From contig NW_004450266.1 in the NCBI RefSeq assembly GCF_000321225.1, positions 8,574,588 through 8,638,587 on the forward strand: a stretch of DNA of 64,000 bases. The letters run 5' to 3'. Below, one piece after another: positions 22,540-33,760 of this stretch; positions within the stretch are counted from its first letter, which is position 1, and every line of letters begins with the position of its first letter. Below the pieces are notes generated by a model, which ran no database searches, had not been told where the DNA came from, and saw nothing but the letters and a program-made list of their open reading frames with translations. This DNA is from Odobenus rosmarus divergens (Eukaryota; Chordata; Mammalia; Carnivora; Odobenidae). Made by a program: the position numbers and the translations under genes.

Positions 22540-22697
22540 AGTCAAGCCATGTAACTTTCCCTGAGCTTTCATTTCTTCATGAGCCATCTGGGCCTATTAA
22601 TCCTTACCTATTAATCTGTTTTACAAGGAAGTCATGAGGATTAATTGAGATTGTGCATAGGAGTAAAGTACCCAAGCCAAAAACGAAATCATTGCTA
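22540..22697 (-). mobile_element. MIR SINE relic
   Basis: 'tgagctttcatttcttcatg' and 'gaagtcatgaggattaattg' correspond to reverse-complement MIR. Confidence 0.6.
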
Positions 22698-23048
22698 CAG
22701 AACAAATGCTTATGTTTCCCCAAAATTCATATATTGAAATCCTAATCCCTCAAGGTATTAGCTGGTGGGGACTTTAAGAGGTGATTAGGTCCTAAGGGAA
22801 GAGCCCTTTTAAGTGGAATTAATGTCCTTATAAACGAGACCCCACAGAGCAACTGAGTCCCTTCTGTCATGTGAGGACACAGTAAGAGATGGCCATCTAT
22901 GAACCAGGAAGGAGGCTCTTACCATACATCACACATGCCAATGCCTTGATCTTATACTTCCCAGTCTCCAGAACTGTGAGAAATAAATTTCTATTGTTTG
23001 TAAGCCACTCAGTTTATAATATTTTGCTACAGCAAACAGACTAAGATA
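22698..23048 (+). mobile_element. MaLR LTR (MST/MLT1 type)
   Basis: 'ccccaaaattcatatattga', 'aatccctcaaggtatt', 'atgtgaggacacagtaagag', 'agtctccagaactgtgagaa' and the end 'acagcaaacagactaagata' follow the MST/MLT1 consensus order. Solo LTR. Confidence 0.87.
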
Positions 23049-23554
23049 CCCATGTAATCGAATCTTTGACTTTGGGAAAGGACAACATTCAAGGATGGCC
23101 CTAGTATCCATCAGTTCAAAAAATAAAATAATCATCTCAAACAACACCACCAACAACAATACTTTAGATACAGACCAGTAATGTTTCTTCAGGTGTACAT
23201 AAAATGTGAGTAAAGTATATTTAATACTGTTAATCATTTTTATGATTCTATAACATACAATTTAAATATAAGTATTGTTGGATAAACAAACACAACTTTA
23301 ACACAAGTCCCAATTCTTCATGCCAACCAAATGGTTGGCCTCAGTCTGCTCCTACAAAGAAATTTTGAAGGCAAAATGAAGAGACATGGATTTCTTTCTA
23401 TTTCAGTTTCACCTCTATAAACTAGCGGTAACAATAGTACTTACTCAATAAGCTTTTAGGGGAAAGTAAATGAGTTAAAAAAAAATTTAGCATAGTACCT
23501 AAGACTGTTAAAAAAAAAGTTAACATTATTTTTATGTTTTTCTCTATCATAGGG
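23049..23554. other. Unique stretch, nothing recognised
   Basis: No assignable repeat or gene. Confidence 0.4.
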
Positions 23555-23735
23555 CAACTCACACCAAATTGTATTGTTTACTTATCTTTCTTTTCCACAG
23601 ATTAAGATATTTGAGAACAGAGTATGTCAGATTTTTTTTTGTATGTCATTTGTAACACTGTATCTAAATTGACACCATTCTTAACACATGGTATACATTC
23701 AATAAATATTTTTTTGAATAAGTTAATCTTCAGTA
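23555..23735 (+). mobile_element. L2 LINE 3' tail
   Basis: 'atattgagaacagagtatgt'-like middle and 'acacatggtatacattcaat', 'aaatatttttttgaataagt' match the L2 end (cacatagtaggcattcaataaatatttgttgaatgaa). Confidence 0.7.
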
Positions 23736-23930
23736 GGTTTCTATGTCACCTCTAAAATCTGATTTATATTACTTTTTTCCACAACATATTCCTCGTTAAA
23801 AAAATGAAAAGTAAACTTAACAGAAATGATATTACAAATTTCTTATCTGCAGAGATTGGATAAATTTACCATTCTATTGTCTTTCTGGGGTTCCATTTTC
23901 TTGCTTGTAAAATTTTAGAGGCAGAGGACT

Positions 23931-24716
23931 GAAATACCTACTTCACTACTGGTTATTTACCCCAAAGATACAAATGTAGGGATCCGAAGGGGTATGTGCA
24001 CCCTGATGCTTATAGCAGCANNNNNNNNNNNNNNNNNNNNNNNNNNNNNNNNNNNNNNNNNNNNNNNNNNNNNNNNNNNNNNNNNNNNNNNNNNNNNNNN
24101 NNNNNNNNNNNNNNNNNNNNNNNNNNNNNNNNNNNNNNNNNNNNNNNNNNNNNNNNNNNNNNNNNNNNNNNNNNNNNNNNNNNNNNNNNNNNNNNNNNNN
24201 NNNNNNNNNNNNNNNNNNNNNNNNNNNNNNNNNNNNNNNNNNNNNNNNNNNNNNNNNNNNNNNNNNNNNNNNNNNNNNNNNNNNNNNNNNNNNNNNNNNN
24301 NNNNNNNNNNNNNNNNNNNNNNNNNNNNNNNNNNNNNNNNNNNNNNNNNNNNNNNNNNNNNNNNNNNNNNNNNNNNNNNNNNNNNNNNNNNNNNNNNNNN
24401 NNNNNNNNNNNNNNNNNNNNNNNNNNNNNNNNNNNNNNNNNNNNNNNNNNNNNNNNNNNNNNNNNNNNNNNNNNNNNNNNNNNNNNNNNNNNNNNNNNNN
24501 NNNNNNNNNNNNNNNNNNNNNNNNNNNNNNNNNNNNNNNNNNNNNNNNNNNNNNNNNNNNNNNNNNNNNNNNNNNNNNNNNNNNNNNNNNGAGCACTGGG
24601 TGTTATACACAAACAATGAATCATGGAACACTACATCAAAAACTAATGATGTAATGTATGGTGATTAACATAACAATAAAAATTTGAAACAGAAAAAAAA
24701 AGAAATACCTGCTTCA
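23931..24716 (+). mobile_element. 5'-truncated carnivore L1 spanning the assembly gap
   Basis: The L1 part is about 23946-24701. Left of the gap, 'actggttatttaccccaaag' and 'cttatagcagca' are the 3' end of L1 ORF2. Right of it, 'gagcactgggtgttatacac' and 'ggtgattaacataacaataa' are the L1 3' end. The 15-mer 'gaaatacct(a/g)cttca' flanks the unit at 23931-23945 and 24702-24716 with one mismatch, so it is one insertion. ORF2 is represented only by its last portion. Confidence 0.95.
24021..24590. other. Assembly gap (570 Ns)
   Basis: Unknown bases inside the L1. Any open frame read across it is meaningless. The missing sequence should be the last part of ORF2 and the first part of the 3' UTR. Confidence 1.
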
Positions 24717-25289
24717 TAGACTAGAACAAAGTCATTCAGTGTCAAGGTGAGATTGATGATAGATGGCTTCTCTGTAAATGGCCTACTCTGAATATTCTCT
24801 TCTGTTCTAGTTGCTGATTGGTTTTTCATGGTGACAGTCTCTCAGTTTTCCCTTCATAAGGTGGCCACTTGATAAGTAAGCTCATGCATTTGAAAATCAA
24901 TGCACATGAACCCCACTCACATTCTGTTCCAGGTCAAACTCATTCGATTCTTCGATTCTACTTTCCCAACTATTCTCTGTCTACCAACTACCTAATGAAA
25001 GGAAAGTGGGGATTATTCGCCTTGGTTCTAACTTAAAACTGGCTCACTCTCCTTCCAATATGCCTGGAGCACTTTCTAAAGTTGCTGATTTCTCATAACA
25101 GACTTGAGAGTTATTCTAGTTAGAAACAATTCTGTTTATTCATTCAGACTTCCTCACTCTCATTTTGATTCCTACTTTGAAAAAGGAAAGAACAAAGGAA
25201 AACAATCACTGGAAGCAAGCTTGTGGTTCTTACTTCTTATATTGTTATATAATAGGGCCATACTGGATACAACTACCATTTTTTAACTA
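24717..25289. other. Unique stretch, nothing recognised
   Basis: No gene or repeat family assigned. Confidence 0.4.
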
Positions 25290-25500
25290 GCATACAAGGG
25301 ACCGAGAATGTGTTAAATGCTTTACATATGCTCTCTATTTTAATCCTTATGATGCACATCTGCAATCCAGGTATTTTTTCCCCACTTTATGTATAAGGAG
25401 AAAAGGTGACATAGGTTATGTAACTTACCCCAAAACACAATCCTGCTAACCATGAGAGATAGAATCAAAATCCACACCTGTTTGTCTAGAGTCAATTTTC
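25290..25500 (+). mobile_element. MIR SINE relic
   Basis: 'aatgctttacatatgctctc', 'ttttaatccttatgatgcac' and 'ggtgacataggttatgtaac' follow the MIR order. Confidence 0.75.
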
Positions 25501-25609
25501 TTTGACAGTATGAGGTTTTAAGGAGCATATGGCTTAAGGAGAAACCTGATTCAACTCCAGCCTCTGCTGTTGAATACCTGTGGGCACTGGGTCAATGCAA
25601 TCAATTTAA

Positions 25610-25805
25610 TTCATTTTAGTACAGTTCTACATTTACTAAATACCTGCTTCATATAAGTACCTGTGTAAGGCATCACTAGAAATAAAAGTGGAAAAAGAAA
25701 TGGTGTAAGTTCTTATTGAATTGAGAACACAGTATAGGAGATTAGATATACACACAAAGACCTTCACTACAAAATACACTATGACAGTTCACGTCAAAAA
25801 AAAAA
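25610..25805 (-). mobile_element. L2 LINE 3' tail
   Basis: 'catttactaaatacctgctt', 'acctgtgtaaggcatcacta' and 'gaattgagaacacagtatag' read as the reverse complement of the L2 tail. Confidence 0.55.
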
Positions 25806-25946
25806 AGGCACAGACAACTGATAATAGAAATAGAAGAGAAAGAAAGACATTTTGACAGGGAGGATCAGGAAGAAAGAAAATTTGGACAAGCCACCCAAGA
25901 GAAGGCAGCTGATCTTAGAGTTTGAGAGACCAAGCTCTTAAATTAA

Positions 25947-26172
25947 AGAGTGCTGGATTCAAATCCTTGCTCCACCAGCAAACACAAAGCTGTGAAGACC
26001 ATTAGCAAAGTGCTTGACCTCTGGCAGCTTTGGTTTCTTTATCTCCAAAAGGGTCTAAAACAATTCCTACCTACTAGGAAGAGGGTTCTGTGGCTGTCAG
26101 GAGCAAATACACTGGATATAGAACATATCCCAGCACCTAGCACACTCCTGACATCAAATAAGCATTTGATAA
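25947..26172 (-). mobile_element. MIR SINE relic, near full length
   Basis: 'gctggattcaaatccttgct', 'ttggtttctttatctccaaa' and 'cccagcacctagcacactcc' follow reverse-complement MIR from end to end. Confidence 0.82.
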
Positions 26173-26192
26173 AGACTAATATTGAAAACAAG

Positions 26193-26431
26193 AGAACTAG
26201 TATTCATTTTTAAAGATTTTATTTATTATTTGAGAGAGAGATTAAGCAAGCAAGAGAGAAAGCATGAGCTGGGGAATGGGTGGGGGGAGCAGAGAAAGAG
26301 GGAAAAGCAGACTCCCTGCTGAGCAGAGACCCTAACGGGGAGGGGTCAATCCCAGTACTCCCTGATGATGACCAGAGCTGAAGGCAGATGCTTAACCAAC
26401 TGAGCCACCCAAGTACCCAAGAACTAGTATT
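26193..26431 (-). mobile_element. CAN-SINE with 12-bp TSD
   Basis: The element is 26205-26419. 'agattttatttattatttga' and a GA-rich segment lead to the tRNA-related end 'aaccaactgagccacccaag'. The direct repeat 'agaactagtatt' flanks it at 26193-26204 and 26420-26431. Confidence 0.97.
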
Positions 26432-26439
26432 TTTGATAA

Positions 26440-26760
26440 ACAGCATATAGAGTGGAAGGACAGGATTTAGGTCTCCAGGGACAAGATGAGTAAATAGGGT
26501 GAGAAAACATGGAAAGAATATGTTTGTGGAATAGAATATAACTGAAACAGAAGATAAACTGATTCAAAGGGAGGGATCATAAGCCTAAGTGTCAGGTTGA
26601 TGCTTTGAGAATAATCCAAGCAAGGAGTAACAAGGCAGGCCTGATGTGGGACAGCCCATCTAGGCTGGAGGTCAGCTGAACTAAGAGGGGCAAGGAGATC
26701 CTGGCAACTACCGAGCTATGGTCTGGAAAGTGATGAGGTGAATACAGTCTTACCTATGCT
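26440..26760 (-). mobile_element. L2 LINE ORF2-end relic
   Basis: 'gagaataatccaagcaagga' and 'ctaggctggaggtcagctga' resemble the reverse complement of the L2 segment around the 'ctggactactgcaatagcc' motif. Low identity. Confidence 0.4.
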
Positions 26761-26999
26761 CATCCCACCTGTGTAAGAGAGAGCATTATGACCCCCTTCA
26801 CACAAAAAAAGAGAAAACAAACCAAAAAAGTGAAGGTTTTTTTAAAAAAAAATCTTCAGTTTGAGGTGAGGTAAACTTTAGTTGATGAATGCGGAGTTTG
26901 AGAGGGAAGTTAACCACATCAATAACAACTGGAGCAACTCTAACAGCAGATTCGTTGCCCACACTGGTCTAAATCCTATGCTTACATTTTCCAATACCA
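26761..26999. other. Unique stretch, nothing recognised
   Basis: Includes short A-runs; no feature assigned. Confidence 0.35.
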
Positions 27000-27175
27000 G
27001 CCATACAAAGGGCTCTGAGGTGGAAAGTATTGTTATTCTTATTTTATAAATGAGAAAATTGAGGTTTCAGAGGTTTTAGTAACCTGTCCAAAGTTATAAA
27101 GCTGTGGACAAGCAAAATTCAAACCTGGGCCTAATTTCAACACCCATGATTTTATCTACTACACAGCACTGTCTC
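27000..27175 (+). mobile_element. MIR SINE relic
   Basis: 'ttattcttattttataaatg', 'agaaaattgaggtttcagag' and 'aaattcaaacctgggcctaa' match the MIR core and 3' part. Confidence 0.85.
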
Positions 27176-27889
27176 TAAAACAATCCATCTGAAAGAATTA
27201 CATCTGTTGTAACCAGCTTAGTGTATCATGGTAAGTAATAAACTAAATAATGAAATATAGTAATGCTCTCAAATACATTATAAATTGCTGTAAAAATGTT
27301 TGTTACTGTTTTACTAGTGGTAGTTTTGCTACTAATAGGGATTAGTCTCTAGTGAACAGCCCCTATTTTACCATCCAATCCTTTTGATGATTAGTTCATT
27401 TATTCAACAGCTGAGCTCTAAAATAGTCATTACTTTGCTCTATGAGGATCTGAGCCAGGAGAGAAGTATTTATAAAGCTGTGGATCAGAAAACAAGAGAA
27501 GATTGTACAAGATGCTTGACCTTCCCACATAAGGATGGAAACTGTGGCAGCACTCTGGTTTGGCCTGTCTTCTAATGAACTAGGTAGATCAGGTTTACAC
27601 ATCAGATGATACATTTACAAAGACCTGGATCAATCTCCCTTAACCTGAGAGAACTGGAAATTCTACTCTCTATAGGGTACTTTGACAACTCTTTTAACCA
27701 TCCCAAACTACTTCTTTTTAGGTAGACTGTGGCACAGAAAGCCACCCATGCAAAAATGTGCCAAATCAAATACAGATAAATGTGCAATGTAGATCTCAAA
27801 TATAAATGAAATTTCCTTTGAGAAAACAATAACAAACAAAATACTGCCAGTGAGTCAAAATGTCCATTTACCCACAACTATTTAGCAAG
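27176..27889. other. Unique stretch, nothing recognised
   Basis: About 700 bases. Overlapping short open frames on both strands have no recognisable motif. Confidence 0.45.
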
Positions 27890-28085
27890 AATTAATTGAA
27901 TGTTCACTATGCTTCAGACACTGTGCTACATTCTTTACATAATATGATGAATTTTATCAAAGTCTAGGCCAGTCAAATATTATCTCAGCTTTACAAGTGA
28001 GGAGACAGGTTCTGCAGAGTTTTTCAAAATCATGTATAGTAAGTGCTGGAATGGGATTTAAATCTGGAACTATTTGATTTCCACT
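27890..28085 (+). mobile_element. MIR SINE relic
   Basis: 'aattgaatgttcactatgct', 'tcagacactgtgctacattc', 'tacaagtgaggagacaggtt' and 'gaatgggatttaaatctgga' are all in MIR order. Confidence 0.85.
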
Positions 28086-28089
28086 GTAG

Positions 28090-28365
28090 ACCTAGATACT
28101 GATAATGGAAAATGAACAAGACATGATCTTTATGTTCAAAAAAAGCACAGCCTAGTTGAAGAGTCAGATTTGTAACTGATATATTACAATGAGATACAAC
28201 TGAATAAAAGATGCAGCAAATGAGCTCACTTGGGTATGACTTGGAGAAGACTTTACACAAAAGCTCAATTGCGAAGGTTTGGTAAAAATTTGTCAGACAA
28301 ACAAAGTGAGTAGAAGGCATTTCAGGCAAAAATAAAAGAGATTACAAGGCATGGGGTCACTAAAT
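28090..28365 (-). mobile_element. L2 LINE fragment
   Basis: 'gcacagcctagttgaagagt' and downstream 'gaaggcatttcaggcaaaaa', 'gattacaaggcatggggtca' read as the reverse complement of the L2 tail and ORF2 end (tgcctggaatgcc). Confidence 0.65.
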
Positions 28366-30127
28366 GGTGTGCATTCCCATTTAGAGAAGTGGAGAATTCC
28401 CTTCTGTCTCTACTAGGGGATATGTGGAGGTTGACAGCAAGAGAAGGGCTTCCCAACAACTAAGCTGGAATACCAAAGTTAGGGTTGTGAATTTTGTCTG
28501 CCTGATAAATGGGGGGAAATAAGGAGGTTGAAGTATAGGAATTCTAAAATTCTTAAACTGTATGGCTATAAAAAGGAAGCACAGCTTAAAAGTTGACAGG
28601 TTTATAGAAAATACAGAAATATGCTGATTCTCCTTTTTTGTTTCCAAGACTGACACAAGTAAAAGTAAAGCCATCACACAAAAATGCATTAGTAAAAATG
28701 TCACTGCCTATCTAAACAATTAGAGCAAGGAAAGTAGAAGACATTTTAAATTTCTGATTGTGCTAGAATAGCTATGAAATAATTTGGTTTTTTAGTCTCA
28801 CAACTTTATAAAGCCACAGCAATTACCACTTTTATCTACCCCATCAAATATGATGCACTGTCAATGCTCAAACTATGGCCAAGAACCTGGTCTCTTTCCA
28901 AATTAACAAACAGAATTAATGGATTTGAGCCCACAGTTTATCTGTCTTAGGAAAGCTTCCAAGGTGAAGTGATCGTCATTAGAAAGGAAACTATGGTAAC
29001 TAAACAGAGAAAAATTAAAATATGTAAGCAGTAATCTAAGAGGTACTTATTATTGATAATGGTTTATATATAGATGCAGCATTCTTGGGGTAGCTCCTAG
29101 AACATATTCAAAGAAAAAAGAAATGTGTGTCTTCTAGTTTGAAAAAGCTCTTGTCTCTATTGCAGCACTATCACATGGGCACTAATAGGATTGGAAAGGT
29201 GCTTAGTATGTCCTTGGAAGATTGTCTGCTAATTCAGTGACTTTCAGTTGAAAGCAGGGACGTGGGCAAAAGAAAAAAATGAAAAGTCAAAGAATAAATC
29301 TGAGAAGTTAGAAGAAACTAGAGAACCAACAAATAGTAATTAAAAAAGACAGTAGTTTTCTTTGATCAAATACTATGTAGACTAGAACTTGAATTTTCAA
29401 GTTAGTAACCAAAACACAAGAAAGGTAAAATATTGGTTTTAGTGTTTAATAATGTAAAAGCAATGGATCCAGAATCCATAGAAAAATATTTATTATCTAT
29501 ATATAGACATCATTATTTCTCTCTGCTTTATCAAACTTCCTTATCTTTTTTTTACAAAAACTTAAATCATAAATAATTAATACCTTCAAAAGTCTTTTAT
29601 TTCCCTGGCATAAAATCCTGTCTTTGATGTCATCCAGTTTAAGTGAGAAAAAGAGAATGTGGCTGGGTTAGAAGAAAGAATGTTGGTGAGGAATGGACCA
29701 GCAATTCCTGTCACCCTTTCTATAAGCTGATACTGCTCAACCTTTGGAAATGACATCTTAAAGTCATGGATTCTGACACTCACTCTACTGTTAATTAAAA
29801 CACATCTTTGTTATCCAAGTGTCTTTTAACCAACTACACTAAGTTTTGCAATAACAGGGCTTTAACCATCTAAGTACCTATAGTATGAAAGCAGCTCCAG
29901 CCTGTCTCATACTGGGGAACCTCAGTTTTCCTTCCCTGTGAATCTCCTTTCTGAAATACACCTTCCTTCACTTCTCTTCTTTAATTACTATTCACTTATC
30001 TGCTAAAATTAAAAGAAGGTAGGGCACCTCTGAAAAATGGACATTTATAAGATAGGATTCCTACCTCTCTTTTCAGGGTTGCTTCGCTGGATAGAATACT
30101 GGATTTGGGTTCCTTTTCTTCTTGTAT
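28366..30127. other. Long unique stretch, candidate conserved noncoding DNA in part
   Basis: About 1.75 kb without a recognised repeat. 28700-29050 has mixed, non-repetitive composition. Open frames at 28381-28704 and 29586-29783 on the minus strand show no known motif. Conservation cannot be judged from one sequence. Confidence 0.45.
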
Positions 30128-30345
30128 GTTAATGATAAAAATAACAGCACATGTATTGAGTGCTTACCATAAGCCAGGCACTAGGTTAAGATGTTTTGTG
30201 TACCCATTTAATCCTCACAGCAGTTCTCTGGGGCACTACTGTCATTATCAGTTAGCAGCTGGGGAAGCAGATATGGAGCAAGTAACTGCCCCACGATTCC
30301 ACAGTCATTCCTGTTAGGTTGGTATTAAACCCCAGATCATCATAC
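30128..30345 (+). mobile_element. MIR SINE relic, near full length
   Basis: 'tgtattgagtgcttaccata', 'agccaggcactaggttaaga', 'atttaatcctcacagcagtt' and 'ttggtattaaaccccagatc' are in full MIR order. Confidence 0.9.
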
Positions 30346-30777
30346 ATCAACGACCCTTCTCTTAACCAGTGATTCCCAAATTTCTTTTCCATTGAACACT
30401 GATTCCTCAGATTGGTCCACCACAAAATTGATCAGTGATTGGAGACCACACAAATTTTAAAAACACCGCATATTTTTCACTTGTCTTGGAGATTCAAAAT
30501 ACATGCTAGGACATCCAGCATTCTAAAAAGTCACGCAGTCAAAAGACCAGTTCAATTTTGATTAGCTATAAGTTTGTTTCATCATGTAAACTTTTTTCCC
30601 TGTATAACATCTAATAAATCACCCACTTTGGAACCCTCGTTGTGTTCCTGTCTTCTACTTTCATACTGCATATATGACTTATTCATCTGCTCTATCTTCT
30701 GAAGCCCATTTTTATGAAAATGGTGCCACTTTCCTCTCACCAGAAAGATTCTCTTCATTGGTTATATGAATTAAGTT
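30346..30777. other. Unique stretch; possible old DNA-transposon piece
   Basis: 'aaccagtgattcccaaattt' at about 30364 resembles the start of hAT-Charlie elements, but no matching right end was found. Confidence 0.35.
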
Positions 30778-31026
30778 TTAACTAAAGAAAACATTTCTCT
30801 TCCTGGACTCCTCCCTTTCCTTGATCACCTTCCCTCCATCCTCTAGCTTGGGCCTGACTGTATCTGATAGGAGCTTGAGGATGTAGCCAAACATGGTCTG
30901 CACCAAGAAGCCTTCCAGAAACACAATGCCCTTCCGACGAGGTGAGAATCTCACTCTTATCTCCATGGTACTATAGTATATGGTTCCAAATGCTACATAG
31001 CTCTGAATGTTATACTCAGTTCTCAA
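30778..31026 (-). other. Small open reading frame of unknown origin (62 codons from ATG)
   Basis: On the minus strand the frame is open from 31026. The first ATG is at 30966 and a TAA stop lies at 30780-30778, giving 62 residues that start MEIRVRFSPRRKG and contain GFLVQTMFGYILKLLSDTV and a charged K/E/R-rich C-terminal part. Composition looks more protein-like than other frames in this window: a basic N-terminus, a hydrophobic segment, then a charged helix-like tail. I do not recognise the protein. It overlaps no repeat I could name. It could be a processed-pseudogene fragment, an exon of an unknown transcript, or chance. A splice-acceptor-like 'tttctttgtag' precedes it on the minus strand near 31050. 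Confidence 0.3.
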
Positions 31027-31213
31027 TTACTCCAGTATCTGCTACAAAGAAATTTATTCAATAATAAAATGACAGCATCACAAAAAAACTTAAAGACTTC
31101 TGGATGCAGTGAGCATACCATAAGTTCTATACTCACAAACAAATTCACTCTCTGGCAGATCAAACACCTCTATTTCTTGAAAAGGATATGCACAAATTTG
31201 AATTCAAGCTCTT

Positions 31214-31407
31214 AACACTGGTCTTTTTTTTTTAAGATTTTATTTATTTGAGAGAGAGAGAGAGAGAACAGAGGGAGAGTGAGAGGGAGAAGCAGACTCC
31301 CCATCAAGCAGGGAGCCCGATGTGGGGCTCCCTCCGAGGACCCCGGGATCATGACCTGAGCCAAAGGCAGACCTACTGGGCCACCCAGGTGCCCAACACT
31401 GGTCTTT
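31214..31407 (-). mobile_element. CAN-SINE with 13-bp TSD
   Basis: The element is 31227-31394. 'agattttatttatttgagag', a short GA repeat, and the tRNA-related end 'actgggccacccaggtgccc'. The direct repeat 'aacactggtcttt' flanks it at 31214-31226 and 31395-31407. Confidence 0.97.
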
Positions 31408-31869
31408 AAAATCCTTGGAAATATGAACTGATTAACTTCTGTGGCCTTACTTTAGATCTGTTAATTCCTTCTTTTCCAGTTCATCTTTCTTTTTGTTCCT
31501 TTTCTAAATATGCCACAAGGATATTGGGAAGAACACAGACACCAGGGACAGACAAAATACCACCTTGAAGATAAATGAACACTACCAGGTTAGTTTGCTA
31601 TCTTGTGTCTCATTTTCCCCACCTGTAGCTCAAACAAAGGAATGATGTCCAGACCTACATTACATATGTGAAATGACCTGGTGTCTAATCAGTGCTTGAT
31701 CAATGTTAGCTTTCCTTTCAGTGCTAAAATTTTTATTCATGCCATTACTACTATCTGAACCACAATTTGCTAAGATTTCTTATAGAAATTTAAGGGTGTT
31801 ATGAACTTGTCTAAAGCTTTCCAGTAAAGTCAATCAACATGAAATTGGGAAAAATATGTTTTACAGTTA
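31408..31869. other. Mostly unique stretch
   Basis: A weak MIR-like piece ('aatcagtgcttgatcaatgt') lies near 31690. No gene seen. Confidence 0.35.
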
Positions 31870-32055
31870 GATAAACCTAGATCTGAGCTCTGCCTCCTCT
31901 CCATTTCTTAATTATGTGACTATAAGCAAATTATTTAGCCTCTCAAAAGCTTAATTTGCTTATCTCTAAAGTGGGGGTATAACATCTACCACATAAGTTT
32001 ACTTAAGGCATTCAATGAAATAACAAAGAAATGTCTAGTATTGTGCTAATGTTAA
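31870..32055 (-). mobile_element. MIR SINE relic
   Basis: 'cttaattatgtgactataag', 'aaattatttagcctctcaaa' and 'taatttgcttatctctaaag' are in reverse-complement MIR order. Confidence 0.85.
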
Positions 32056-32602
32056 TCTCTATCATTTCTTATAGCATTCAACAATAGCATCATTTCTTAA
32101 CAAGAATAGAGACTGGATAAGAAAATGTTTCTTTAGGTTACTACTAGAGATTAGACTGAAGAAAATATACAGGGGTGTCCCAGAAGTTCATGAGATTAGC
32201 AGATAGGGGTTGAGCTCTGCCATGTGGGTTTGGGCAGTGTGAAGAGCCAGAAGGCATTAAAGAGCTTGCCAGCAGAATCAGACAAAACGTCTCACACTTC
32301 CAGGTCATGCAACCCAACCATCAAACTCATATTCCCAGAGCAAGGCTGCTCATCTCTGTTGAGCTTGGCAGAGAAAAAGAGAATCTGTTTGAGATACCCA
32401 TGCCATAGAATTAGGGTCTGAAGCCTAGAATTAAATAAAAAATTATATGTAGTCCTTCCCCTTTGTACTGAAACTGTGCATTTGCACTGCAGATGAGATT
32501 ATCATGATAGCTAGTTTGTTCCAAATTGCAAAATGGATTTCTGAGAGAAAATGGATTTTAGGGACATAGAACCTTCTCATTCAATGACTGGGTTACTGAA
32601 AA
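32056..32602. other. Unique stretch, nothing recognised
   Basis: No repeat family or coding motif recognised. Confidence 0.4.
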
Positions 32603-32826
32603 TGATGGGTAAGCTCTTTTTTTTAATATTTTTTTAATTTAATTTATTTATTTATTTGAGAGAGAGAATGAGAGAGAGAAAGAGCATGAGAGGGGGGAGG
32701 GTCAGAGGGAGAAGCAGACTCCCCGCTGAGCAGGACTCGATCCTGGGACTCTGGGATCATGACCTGAGCCGAAGGCGGTGGCTCAACCAACTGAGCCACC
32801 CAGGCGCCTGATGGGTAAGCTCTTTT
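32603..32826 (-). mobile_element. CAN-SINE with 18-bp TSD
   Basis: The element is about 32621-32808. T-rich tail, 'atttatttatttatttgaga', GA repeats, then 'accaactgagccacccaggc'. The 18-mer 'tgatgggtaagctctttt' flanks it at 32603-32620 and 32809-32826, the longest SINE TSD in the window. Confidence 0.98.
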
Positions 32827-33169
32827 CTTGCTGAAAGCCCTCACTCTTCAATCCACCCGGCATGTACCGTGCCAGATTTACCTTCTCCATTTTTCTTTAT
32901 TATGGCATTCAAAAACTGATTAATGTCAGATCAGTACTGGTAAATCTAGATTCCAAAATTCCATATAGTGGTTCCAATCTTTTTATTAGCATATCTCCTA
33001 ATCTACAAACTTCCTCAGTTACCTCAGCATTCAGAAGTACTAAAAGTTGCTCCACTTTGAATTTCCTTTCTAAAAATAATAAAAGAGCTTACTGATGCTA
33101 TGAACAACTGCTTTGAGTAAACACAACTTAGGCACAATCTCTGTCTAATTTATGATTTTCTAATGCCTT
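32827..33169. other. Unique stretch, nothing recognised
   Basis: No repeat or gene assigned. Confidence 0.4.
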
Positions 33170-33760
33170 GCTTATTTTTTAGTAATTTCATTGAGATACA
33201 GTTAACATGTCATGTAATTCACCCCTTTAAATTATGCAGTTAAATATCCATAATTGCACAGTCATTACCATCATCAATTTTAGAACATTTACATTATCCC
33301 CACACTGCCCCTCAAAAAAACCATGCCCATTAACAGTCACTCTGTACCTCCATCCTTCTCCAGGTAACCATAAATCTACTTTCTGTCTGTATGGATTTGC
33401 CTATCCTGGACATTTTATACACATGGAATCATACAGTATGTGGTCTTTTGTAACTGGCTTCTTTCACTTAGCATGATGTTTTCAAGGCTCATCCGTGTTG
33501 TAACAGGGACCTGTACTATATTCTTTTTTATTGCCAAATAATATTCCATTGTATGGATATACCACAATTTGTCCATTTATCAGTTGATGGACATTTGGAT
33601 TGTTTCCACTTTTTGAATATAATGAATAATGTGTACAAGTTTTTAAGTAGAAACATGTTTTTTTATTTCTCTTGGTTTTATAGCTGGAGTTTAATTCTCT
33701 TGTATCTCTATGTTTAACATTTTGAGGAATGGCAAAACTATTTTTGAATTGACTTTTATA
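33170..33760 (-). mobile_element. Old mammalian LINE-1 (L1M) fragment
   Basis: A well-known old-L1 segment in its usual antisense reading: 'ttcattgagatacagttaac', 'tggatttgcctatcctggac', 'gcttctttcacttagcatga', 'aatattccattgtatggata', 'tcagttgatggacatttgga' and the end 'tttgaggaatggcaaaacta'. The 3' noncoding and ORF2-end region is represented, without an intact frame. Confidence 0.88.

Noticed and set aside
23946..24668. Five overlapping frames of more than 200 codons
   Set aside because: They consist almost entirely of unknown residues from the assembly gap.
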